Assembly (NCBI GenBank): GCA_030066045.1
Contig: JASJCJ010000089.1
Span: forward strand, 1 to 33,889
Direction of reading: 5' to 3'
DNA length: 33,889 nt
Source of the DNA: Calothrix sp. MO_167.B12
Lineage (GTDB): Bacteria; Cyanobacteriota; Cyanobacteriia; Cyanobacteriales; Nostocaceae
A program made the translations under genes and the position numbers. This document shows, piece by piece, positions 1 to 6,568 of the stretch (position 1 is its first letter; each line of letters opens with the position of its first letter). The notes under the pieces are model-generated. The model did not search any database. It was not told the DNA's origin and was given only the letters and a program-made list of their open reading frames with translations.

Positions 1-93
1 GGAGACGTTCTGACGGGGACTGGTAACAGTCTAGTTAAGAGTCTAAGAAGCAGGAAAAAAGGTGGAGAGGCAAGGATTTATCCTGCCTCGTAA
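1..93 (+). CDS. tnpB: C-terminal end of a TnpB-like protein (partial)
   Basis: Frame 1 is open from the window edge to a TAA at 91-93 and gives a basic tail containing GNSLVKSLRSRKKGGEAR. Immediately after the stop, positions 101-138 carry a hairpin (CCCTG/CAGGG) followed by GGGAGTACGTCAA. That arrangement resembles the right end of cyanobacterial IS200/IS605-family elements, in which the tnpB 3' end runs into the structured end from which the guide RNA is made. TnpB is an RNA-guided nuclease encoded by such transposons. Only about 30 residues are inside the window and none of the catalytic or zinc-finger residues, so the call rests mainly on the downstream end. It could also be an unrelated basic tail. 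Confidence 0.45.
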   Translation, partial: GDVLTGTGNSLVKSLRSRKKGGEARIYPAS

Positions 94-138
94 CATCCTT
101 TGAGAATCCCTGCGGATTTATCCCAGGGAGTACGTCAA
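94..138 (+). mobile_element. probable right end of an IS200/IS605-type element
   Basis: A subterminal hairpin pairs CCCTG (108-112) with CAGGG (124-128), and the segment ends in AGTACGTCAA at 138. From memory of the family, cyanobacterial members end in a hairpin followed by a short GGGGAG...GTCAA tail, which this matches closely. The left end lies outside the window, so neither element length nor integrity can be judged. Confidence 0.45.
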
Positions 139-227
139 ATATCATTCTTGCGTAAAGCCCACGAGCCACAAGTATAATGCGGGCTTTCAAACCCGCATTA
201 CCAATTTAAACATTTGGGATGCTACCA

Positions 228-1568
228 TTATCTAATTTTGCGGCCGGTTAAAGCTTCCCGCACATCTAACATGGCTGTATAAGTGGGTAAGATGTGTAAG
301 GTTTGATTATCTGGGGTATGCTCTAAAGCAGTAGCGATCGCTTGACGTAAATCTGTTTCTACAATCAAGTTGGCACGGTTATCACCATTATGATTCTCAC
401 TATACCGCAAACGTAGGGCCATATCATAGACGCGATCGCCACTAACTACCAATGTACCCCCCCGTGCCACTAATTTTTCTGTATCTACGTCCCAAATCCA
501 GGATACATCTTCACCATCCTGAATGCGATCGTTCAATACTAATAGGGTGGTGGTGTCACTACTTTCAGTTACTACGCGAATGGTTTCATTTGTCCCTACG
601 GGATTTTTCGACAACAAAATCCGCACCCGTTTACCATCCACTTCTAGCTCCTCTGCACGTCCAAAAGCGGCTTGGAAGGTGGGAATGGTAGCCTGAATAG
701 TCTCTGTATCAATTCCCAATTCCTTGGCAGCGGTAGCGGCGGCTAGGGTGTTGTATTTGTTGTATAAACCAATTAATACCTGTTGCCACTCTTTACTATC
801 CAGGGTGGGTTGACTTTTACTAAAACCGCAACTAGGACAGTGGAAATCCCCCAAGTGAGATAAATATACCCCTTGATAGTCGAGAGAATGTCCACAGCGA
901 GGACAATAGATAGAATCTACTGCATGGGGAATGGCTTCTAAATAACGCTCTGGTTCCGTTAGACCAAAAAATGATACCTTTTGCTGTAACTGCTGACCGA
1001 GGTAACATAAAGTGGGATCGTCAGCATTGGGAATAACCACCGTATCTGGAGCTAAGGTGGAAATAGCTTTCGTCCACCGCTTACTAATGGTGTCTACCTC
1101 TCCGTATCTATCCAATTGATCTCGGAATAAGTTCAAACAAAGGATAATCCGGGGTTGAATTGGATTTAGCACCTTAGGGACAATATTTTCATCCACTTCC
1201 AAAATGGCATAATCCACATCCAACTTTCCTACCAAGTTGGAGCTTTCCATCAATGCTGTTACCAAACCATTTTCCAGATTCGCTCCCGTGGAATTGTGAG
1301 CGACGCGGTAGCCTTTACGTTCCAGTATCTCCCGCAATAGGAGGGAAGTAGTAGTTTTCCCATTGGTTCCCGCAATCAGAATTACCCCATTCTTTACCTG
1401 CTGACTTAATTGTTGTAACAGCTTCGGTTCAATGCGACGGGCAATCGAACCCGGTAACACACTCGCTGCACCTAAACGTAGCGATCGCACTATTAAGGTT
1501 ACAGTTTTTGCGATCGATACCGCAAGACCTAATTTTAACCAATCTATGAATTGAATATTTTCTCCCAC
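228..1568 (-). CDS. murT: MurT-like Mur ligase (lipid II isoglutaminyl synthase subunit)
   Basis: MurT, with its glutaminase partner GatD, amidates the glutamate of the peptidoglycan stem peptide on lipid II in the cytoplasm, using ATP and glutamine. The protein has 446 residues. It shows the Mur-ligase P-loop GTNGKTTT at about residues 67-74 and a four-cysteine zinc ribbon (CPRC at 222-225 and CPSC at 244-247), which is typical of MurT rather than of MurC-F. The C-terminal region matches the MurT C-terminal domain (DUF1727). The start is GTG at 1568, preceded by a good ribosome-binding site (AGGTAGGG, 7 nt spacing). No gatD is visible in the 227 bases downstream, although the two genes are usually adjacent. 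It is divergent from the gene at 2270. The family assignment is firm. Confidence 0.9.
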   Translation of the reverse strand: MGENIQFIDWLKLGLAVSIAKTVTLIVRSLRLGAASVLPGSIARRIEPKLLQQLSQQVKNGVILIAGTNGKTTTSLLLREILERKGYRVAHNSTGANLENGLVTALMESSNLVGKLDVDYAILEVDENIVPKVLNPIQPRIILCLNLFRDQLDRYGEVDTISKRWTKAISTLAPDTVVIPNADDPTLCYLGQQLQQKVSFFGLTEPERYLEAIPHAVDSIYCPRCGHSLDYQGVYLSHLGDFHCPSCGFSKSQPTLDSKEWQQVLIGLYNKYNTLAAATAAKELGIDTETIQATIPTFQAAFGRAEELEVDGKRVRILLSKNPVGTNETIRVVTESSDTTTLLVLNDRIQDGEDVSWIWDVDTEKLVARGGTLVVSGDRVYDMALRLRYSENHNGDNRANLIVETDLRQAIATALEHTPDNQTLHILPTYTAMLDVREALTGRKIR

Positions 1569-1654
1569 ATCCGTACCCTACCTAAATATTTTGACAAGTT
1601 GTTAATTAACCGCCTAAAGTGACAAATTCTAACATGGGCGGAGGGAAGGAGTGT

Positions 1655-1806
1655 GGGGAGATGGGGAGATGGGGAGATGGGGAGATGGGGGAGATGGGGG
1701 GATGGGGAGATGGGGGAGATGGGGAGATGGGGAGATGGGGGATGGGGAGATGGGGAGATGGGGGGATGGGGAGATGGGGGGATGGGGAGATGGGGAGATG
1801 GGGAGA
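1655..1806 (+). repeat. G-rich octamer array (GGGGAGAT)n
   Basis: About 18 to 19 units of GGGGAGAT run head to tail with occasional 7- and 9-bp variants caused by an extra or missing G. The plus strand is almost pure purine, with runs of four or more G separated mostly by the four bases AGAT. Such spacing allows intramolecular G-quadruplexes. The array begins 86 bp upstream of the murT start. Confidence 0.95.
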
Positions 1807-1832
1807 AATATTATTTATTTGTTTTACTCCCT

Positions 1833-2160
1833 CCATCACTGCCTCACTGCCTCACTGCCTCACTCCATCACTGCCTCACTCCATCACTGCCTCACTGCCT
1901 CACTCCATCACTCCATCACTGCCTCACTCCATCACTCCATCACTGCCTCACTGCCTCACTCCATCACTGCCTCACTCCATCACTCCATCACTGCCTTACT
2001 CCATCACTGCCTTACTCCATCACTCCATCACTGCCTTACTCCATCACTGCCTTACTCCATCACTGCCTTACTCCATCACTCCATCACTGCCTTACTCCAT
2101 CACTGCCTTACTCCATCACTGCCTTACTCCATCACTCCATCACTGCCTCACTCCATCACT
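1833..2160 (+). repeat. 41-unit octamer array (CCATCACT / GCCTCACT / GCCTTACT)
   Basis: The array is exactly 328 bp, or 41 octamers without a single frame slip. Only three unit types occur: A = CCATCACT, B = GCCTCACT and C = GCCTTACT. C differs from B by one base and appears only in units 21-37. Units 25-31 and 32-38 have the same order (ACACACA), so a 56-bp higher-order segment has been duplicated. The array ends 109 bp before the downstream start codon. Confidence 0.97.
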
Positions 2161-2269
2161 CCAGTAAGCGTTATCTTAAAAGTTAGTGGTTGGCGTAATT
2201 ATATATCCGCGTCAATTAGCTGAATTCAGCATAAACTAGGGAAAAAATTAGGGATTCAAAGGTTTGTTA

Positions 2270-2854
2270 ATGAAGGGAATCAAGTCATATTTTTTACATC
2301 ATTTTCGGAATAGTAGTCAGCGGATTTTATCCATACTCACACTCATCATTTGTTTATTAATTACCACTGTGCAACCAGCGTTCGCAAGTATTAATGATGA
2401 CAGGTATGATGGTAATATCTTTGTCGTTTATGCTGGTAACGGTTCCCTTGTACCGCCTGCACAAACCCTAGCACAGACGTTAACAGAACATAAACCAGCC
2501 ATCTTAACTTTCTACGTAGATAACAGTAGTGACTGTAAAGAATACGCTATAGTTATTTCCCAAATACAGGCATTTTATGGTCGAGCAGCGGAACTTATCC
2601 CTATCAATGTGGATAGTCTTCCCAACCGCAAAAACTACAAACCTACGGAGCCAGGTTACTACTATTCTGGAGGAGTTCCCCAAGTAGTAATATTTGATCA
2701 AGCAGGGAAAGTTGTTTTTAACCAGAAAGGTCAGGTTCCCTATGAAGATATAGATGATAAACTGCGGGAAGTGTTTGATTTATTACCACGCACGGAATCA
2801 GTAAGACTAAAGCGACGTTCTTTCAATGAATTAAATAGCGAATTAGCTCCATAA
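2270..2854 (+). CDS. thioredoxin-fold thylakoid protein, PSI accumulation factor family
   Basis: The protein resembles the cyanobacterial family annotated as thylakoid membrane photosystem I accumulation factor. These proteins have a thioredoxin fold, are anchored in or exported across the thylakoid membrane, and support PSI levels. From the ATG at 2270 it has 194 residues. A hydrophobic segment at about 20-38 ends in AFA, a plausible signal-peptidase site. The conserved core follows, with YDGNIFVVYAGNGSLVPP at 46-63 and a cis-Pro-type GGVPQ at 134-138. The usual CxxC position reads SSDCK (residues 86-90), so only one cysteine remains and classical dithiol chemistry is unlikely. I prefer ATG 2270 to the in-frame TTG at 2264 because AAAGG lies 7 nt upstream. 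The family is recognised from memory, and the role is inferred from it. Confidence 0.75.
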   Translation: MKGIKSYFLHHFRNSSQRILSILTLIICLLITTVQPAFASINDDRYDGNIFVVYAGNGSLVPPAQTLAQTLTEHKPAILTFYVDNSSDCKEYAIVISQIQAFYGRAAELIPINVDSLPNRKNYKPTEPGYYYSGGVPQVVIFDQAGKVVFNQKGQVPYEDIDDKLREVFDLLPRTESVRLKRRSFNELNSELAP

Positions 2855-2860
2855 ATTAGC

Positions 2861-2892
2861 GGGCAGAGATATTTTTTCTGCCCATTTTTTTC
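2861..2892 (+). terminator. rho-independent terminator
   Basis: GGGCAGA (2861-2867) pairs with TCTGCCC (2877-2883) and is followed by an A and a run of eight T. It lies 6 bp after the stop codon of the upstream gene. This is the clearest intrinsic terminator in the window. Confidence 0.85.
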
Positions 2893-2973
2893 GTTTAATT
2901 GGATACTATATTCCCTGAAAAAACAAGAGATAATTTTTTAGATTCTCTAGCACAATAGACGAATTCCCAGAAT

Positions 2974-3001
2974 AACTGATAATTGATAACTGTTAACTGA
3001 T
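2974..3001 (+). repeat. heptamer array abutting a start codon
   Basis: Four 7-bp units (AACTGAT, AATTGAT, AACTGTT, AACTGAT) end one base before the ATG at 3003. The array occupies the place where a ribosome-binding site would be expected, and none is visible. Confidence 0.85.
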
Positions 3002-3002
3002 A

Positions 3003-3611
3003 ATGTCCCAGGTTTATACAACCCAAGAATTAATTCAAATTTTGACAGAGGAGCGCCGCGCTTGTCTGAGGGGAGAGCGTTTAAAGTTAGAAGTCACTGT
3101 ATCAGGTAATCCTGTAATTGACCAATTTATTAAAACTGATGGGCTACAAAAATTTAATGCTTATCAAGATTTTAAAGCTGCTATTCATCAATATCAACGG
3201 GAACACCAAGTATCAGGAATCGTTAGACAAACCATAACTGTTAAGGGTAAAACTTTAGATTATCCTGCCGTAGATTCCCAATTAATTACTTTACCTAATG
3301 ACTTAAAATTACTCAAGGATGCTAAAAATTCTATTTTGAATTTTTGGTCTGAAGTCACCGGGGATATGGATTTATATTTAAGTATAAATAACAGCAAGCA
3401 ATACCAAACAATTCAGCTAATTGATGTTGAGAGAATAGCTAAAAGAACAGAATGGTGTAGTTTATGGAAATGGGAAAACTCCCACTTTCTAGAAATCATC
3501 TTACAACTAGGGTGGGGTAAAGCAGAATTAGCCGCTTATAAAAGAGGTTTTCCTGAATCTGGTAGCGAATATATTCATGCTGTTAACCCAGGCAATAAAC
3601 CCATCGGTTAA
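3003..3611 (+). CDS. conserved cyanobacterial protein of unknown function
   Basis: The 202-residue protein has no signal peptide or membrane segment and should be soluble and cytoplasmic. The N-terminal part (1-30) is helical with charged residues. A glycine-rich end around LQLGWGKAELAAYKRGF (about 170-186) is the most distinctive stretch. I recognise no catalytic motif or named domain, although the sequence looks like a protein conserved among filamentous cyanobacteria. Composition and codon use look like a real gene, and a single uninterrupted frame covers the region. The ATG directly follows a heptamer array with no Shine-Dalgarno sequence. No operon partner is evident, since a terminator lies upstream and repeats downstream. 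Confidence 0.75.
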   Translation: MSQVYTTQELIQILTEERRACLRGERLKLEVTVSGNPVIDQFIKTDGLQKFNAYQDFKAAIHQYQREHQVSGIVRQTITVKGKTLDYPAVDSQLITLPNDLKLLKDAKNSILNFWSEVTGDMDLYLSINNSKQYQTIQLIDVERIAKRTEWCSLWKWENSHFLEIILQLGWGKAELAAYKRGFPESGSEYIHAVNPGNKPIG

Positions 3612-3654
3612 TACCGTTTCTGTATTTGTATCAGGGCTTTTGTAAAACGGTATT
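3610..3654 (+). terminator. stem-loop overlapping the stop codon
   Basis: A perfect 10-bp inverted repeat, AATACCGTTT (3610-3619) and AAACGGTATT (3645-3654), begins within the stop codon of the upstream gene. The loop is 25 nt and no T tract follows, so it may protect or end the transcript without being a classic intrinsic terminator. Confidence 0.4.
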
Positions 3655-4136
3655 ATAAACATTCAACACAAATATAGGAATCCGGTTTGAATATTGAAAA
3701 AAATTAGGTATCTGTAGGGTGTGTTATGACGCTAGTCTAACGCACCGAAACCCTTATATAATGGTGCGTTGCGCTTCGCGACAACACAACGCCAGTCGCC
3801 TTATGTCGGGAAACCCGCCAACAGCGCTGGCTCCCCTACGTATATTTCAAAAATCAATTAGGATTCCTCTATAGTCAAATATAATTAAATACTGTTTCCT
3901 GCTGCCTGTTCCCTACCCTCACCCAAAAACTTTTACGCAAGCCCTAACTAATACCAATTTGAAAAAAGAATGCGACACATGATTGGCTGGTAGGGGCAGG
4001 GTAACTCCGCCCCTACAATTAGACCTGTCGCAAATATCTTTTGATTTGGTATAAGTTTGACAGCTTGTCTTTTGACAAACTATGGTGTTTTCCATTGCAA
4101 TTTTATTAACTAAATTTATATTCAGAGGTTTAGAAA
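3655..4136. repeat. repeat-rich intergenic region
   Basis: I see no gene here. The stretch holds the TGTAGGGTGTGTTATGACGC-type dispersed palindrome (about 3714-3840, with GGTGCGTTGCGCTTCGCG and TGGCTCCCC segments) and one ATACCAAT-family element at 3951-4053. Bases 4054-4136 are AT-rich and probably hold the promoter of the downstream gene, with AGAGG at 4124-4128 as its ribosome-binding site. Confidence 0.7.
3951..4053 (+). repeat. family-1 hairpin element, copy A
   Basis: The outer arms are ATACCAATTTGAAAAAAGAA-type and TTGATTTGGTAT-type imperfect inverted repeats. TGCGACA and TGTCGCA lie inside them as inner arms. The centre (3990-4016) is a GTAGGGGC...CTAC hairpin different from those of the other copies at 10559, 12537 and 14762. 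Confidence 0.85.
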
Positions 4137-5552
4137 TTGAATTGCGATCGCTACAGTCTAGTCATTTTGGGAATTATTTGTAGTATTCCTATCACAGCTA
4201 ATATTGCTTATTCACAAGAAGCATATAAAACACCTCACAATCATAAAAATAATATTAAAATTAATAGTGAATTAAATATTAATCGACAAGCCGAAGTCTT
4301 AAATTTCCTTGCTATTGGTAAATTTGACAAAAATGCGATCGCAACAGAAAATAACCCCAATTATAAACAACCACAAAAAAATGTTAAGAAAGATAAAATT
4401 TCTACTTCTGCTGTAGATATTCAGGAGCAATCCTATTTATCAACTCAGTTGGGTTTGTTTGATGTTCCTAAATTAAACCCGTCCGAGATGAGTTTTGAAC
4501 TTGCTACCAAACCAGTTGTAGGAAAACCAGAACAAAATATCTTTCCTAATTCTCGCAATTTTCCCAGCATTAACAACTTTATCATTGCTGATAAAAACCA
4601 CAGCAGTAAACCCGGTAAATGGTCTAGTGCTCGTCCTGACGGACACGCACCCATTGGAGTAATGGGAGAGCATACCCACGGGAAAGGAGAGTTTATGTTC
4701 TCCTACCGCTATATGTTGATGAGCATGAATGGGAATCGGGACGGTACGGATAAGCTCAGCGATAGTGAAGTATTACAGCAGTTTATGGTCACACCCACAA
4801 AAATGACCATGGAAATGCATATGTTTGGAGCCATGTATGCGCCAAGCGATAATTTGACTCTCATGGCAATGGTTCCCTATGTTGTCAAAGACATGGATCA
4901 TATTACCCGTAGTGGCGTGCGCTTCACCACCAATTCTGAAGGATTTGGGGATATTAAAACCTCAGCTTTATACAAAATTTTTGACGACAACAATCAGCGT
5001 ATTCACTTAAACTTGGGTGCAAGCTTCCCTACAGGTTCAATTAACGAACGAGACGACACCCCAGCCGGCAATAACCAGATATTACCCTATCCCATGCAAA
5101 TTGGTTCTGGAACCTTCGATTTGCTACCGGGAATTACTTATTTAGGTCAGTCTAAACAAAATTCCTGGGGGGCACAAGCTATGGGAACCCTGAGATTGGG
5201 AGAAAACAGTAACGGTTATCGTTTAGGGAATCAATTTCTATTAACAGGTTGGGTGGCTCGAAATTGGACTGAATGGCTTGGTACTTCCCTACGATTAACA
5301 GGTAGAACTTGGGGTAATATTGACGGTGAAGATGATCGTCTCAATCCTATGATGATTCCCACCGCTGACCCTGATAGAAGAGGTGGAACTCAACTAGATA
5401 TAGGTTTTGGTGTAAATTTATATGCCCCCAAAGGCGATTTAAAAGGTAGTAGGTTAGCAGTCGAATTTGAGCTACCTCTATATCGTTCCCTTGATGGTCC
5501 TCAATTAGAAACAGATTGGCAGTTAACCCTTGGTTTACAAGCAGCTTTTTAA
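4137..5552 (+). CDS. Met/His-rich outer-membrane beta-barrel, transporter-like
   Basis: The C-terminal two thirds match the outer-membrane transporter family often labelled MetA-pathway of phenol degradation (PF13557-like). The 471-residue protein begins with a signal peptide (to about residue 26). A poorly conserved Asn/Lys-rich segment follows (27-165). The conserved domain starts at GHAPIGVMGEHTHGKGEF (169-186). Methionines cluster in YMLMSMNG (192-199), KMTMEMHMFGAMY (222-234) and MAMVPYVVKDMD (243-254), suggesting soft-metal binding. The end AAF fits the aromatic C-terminus of outer-membrane barrels. The start is TTG 4137, supported by AGAGG 8 nt upstream. The gene at 5830 follows on the same strand. 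A metal or copper role is inference. Confidence 0.75.
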   Translation: MNCDRYSLVILGIICSIPITANIAYSQEAYKTPHNHKNNIKINSELNINRQAEVLNFLAIGKFDKNAIATENNPNYKQPQKNVKKDKISTSAVDIQEQSYLSTQLGLFDVPKLNPSEMSFELATKPVVGKPEQNIFPNSRNFPSINNFIIADKNHSSKPGKWSSARPDGHAPIGVMGEHTHGKGEFMFSYRYMLMSMNGNRDGTDKLSDSEVLQQFMVTPTKMTMEMHMFGAMYAPSDNLTLMAMVPYVVKDMDHITRSGVRFTTNSEGFGDIKTSALYKIFDDNNQRIHLNLGASFPTGSINERDDTPAGNNQILPYPMQIGSGTFDLLPGITYLGQSKQNSWGAQAMGTLRLGENSNGYRLGNQFLLTGWVARNWTEWLGTSLRLTGRTWGNIDGEDDRLNPMMIPTADPDRRGGTQLDIGFGVNLYAPKGDLKGSRLAVEFELPLYRSLDGPQLETDWQLTLGLQAAF

Positions 5553-5687
5553 TTGTTTAAGAATTTGGATCAAAAACCAACAGCTTGGTTAGTAAGTAAT
5601 TACTAATGCAATGACATAAAGTATTTTTACGCATAAAAAGAGATTGCTATTTAATTCTATTAGCATTCTCATCAAAAGTCTTTCTTA

Positions 5688-5717
5688 ACTATATATGCTT
5701 TAAAAGCACTATATAGT
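5688..5717. promoter_or_regulatory. AT-rich palindrome upstream of the secreted-protein gene
   Basis: ACTATATA-TGCTTT-A-AAAGCA-C-TATATAGT forms a near-perfect palindrome with one extra base in the right arm, centred 128 bp before the start at 5830. No T run follows it, so an operator is more likely than a terminator. The binding factor is unknown. Confidence 0.35.
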
Positions 5718-5829
5718 AATACTTTGCGAATACTTGATATCTGAATTAGTGTAACTTTTGATGAAATAGTCTTGTTATTTCTGAATAAAGCAGCTTTAGT
5801 ATTTTGATACTTCATATTTACTTAGACAA

Positions 5830-6363
5830 ATGCAAAAAACAAAAACGATAAATGTAGCATTGATTGGGCTGATAAGTTCATTGATGATTGCTCCGATTTC
5901 TACCTCAGCCCATGAACCACGACTTGGTATATCTAATGGGAAGTTAAATTTAACAGTGGGATGGCGTGTGGAACCGGCGTTTGCAGGACAAGCCAACGCA
6001 TTCGATGTTTTTGTTACCGATCCCAACGTCATGGATGATTCTGGTAATCCGGTTGCTATTGATGAGGGTGTAAATCTGAAGGTGAAGATTTTATTCCTAT
6101 CAGATGATACTCAAAATGCAAGAATCCTCCGTAGAAGTATGTTAATTGGTAATCTTCGTCGAGATCGATCTAACCTTAGTCGGTATAATATTTCTGTTTT
6201 ACCCACCAGAGTAGGAGCCTATGGTTTTCGCATTACCGGCGATGTGAGAGGGATCAAAGTTGATGAAATTTTTATTTGTCGGGGTGGTACACAAAACCCA
6301 GATGGACGCTCTTTTGGATGTGTTGAAAAGATTCAGAGATTTCCCCGTGGTAGACGTTATTGA
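5830..6363 (+). CDS. small secreted protein, predicted periplasmic beta-sandwich
   Basis: The 177-residue protein starts with a clear signal peptide ending STSA-HEP, so the mature N-terminus would be His28. An N-terminal histidine is the copper-ligand arrangement of CopC-like proteins, but I cannot confirm homology. The rest is strand-rich (LNLTVGWRVEPAFAGQANAF), like the YtkA/CopC Ig-fold families. Two cysteines near the end (about 153 and 167) could form a disulfide in the periplasm, and the tail is basic (PRGRRY). It lies 277 bp after the Met-rich barrel on the same strand and probably works with it. The intervening palindrome may give it its own control. The function is not established. 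Confidence 0.7.
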   Translation: MQKTKTINVALIGLISSLMIAPISTSAHEPRLGISNGKLNLTVGWRVEPAFAGQANAFDVFVTDPNVMDDSGNPVAIDEGVNLKVKILFLSDDTQNARILRRSMLIGNLRRDRSNLSRYNISVLPTRVGAYGFRITGDVRGIKVDEIFICRGGTQNPDGRSFGCVEKIQRFPRGRRY

Positions 6364-6403
6364 TCAGCTTGTGTAACGCCAATTCTATATTGAACTACCC
6401 ATA

Positions 6404-6453
6404 GGGGAACTCTAGCAACCAGAACCTCGACTTTTGGGAAAGTTGGGGTTCCC
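6404..6453 (+). other. stem-loop between the secreted-protein gene and ictB
   Basis: GGGAAC (6404-6409) can pair with GTTCCC (6448-6453). Inside it, AACC/GGTT and ACTTT/AAAGT pair around the loop TGGG. No T tract follows. It may act as a transcript end or processing site. Confidence 0.35.
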
Positions 6454-6568
6454 ATAAAATGGCATTTGCAAATTTGAAATATCTTTCAATCTTTAAACTT
6501 TTTAGTATGATTGCAGATTATAATCCCATTTCAAGGCTGGGAAATGCTAATTAATCACAGTGCTATTT

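Larger units (their letters stand above)
1569..2269. repeat. divergent intergenic region filled by two octamer arrays
   Basis: This 701-bp gap separates murT (-) from the gene at 2270 (+), so both promoters should lie in it. About 480 bp is 8-bp tandem repeat (1655-1806 and 1833-2160). Unique sequence remains only next to each gene (1569-1654 and 2161-2269). All three forward frames stay open through the arrays because the unit has no stop codon. Those long frames are repeat artefacts and not genes. Confidence 0.9.

Noticed and set aside
1606-2223. Several long frames (77-190 residues) across the octamer arrays on both strands
   Set aside because: An 8-bp unit without stop codons keeps all frames open at once. 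The peptides are pure repeat (HCLTPSLPHSIT-like, MGRWGDGE-like) with no start signal.
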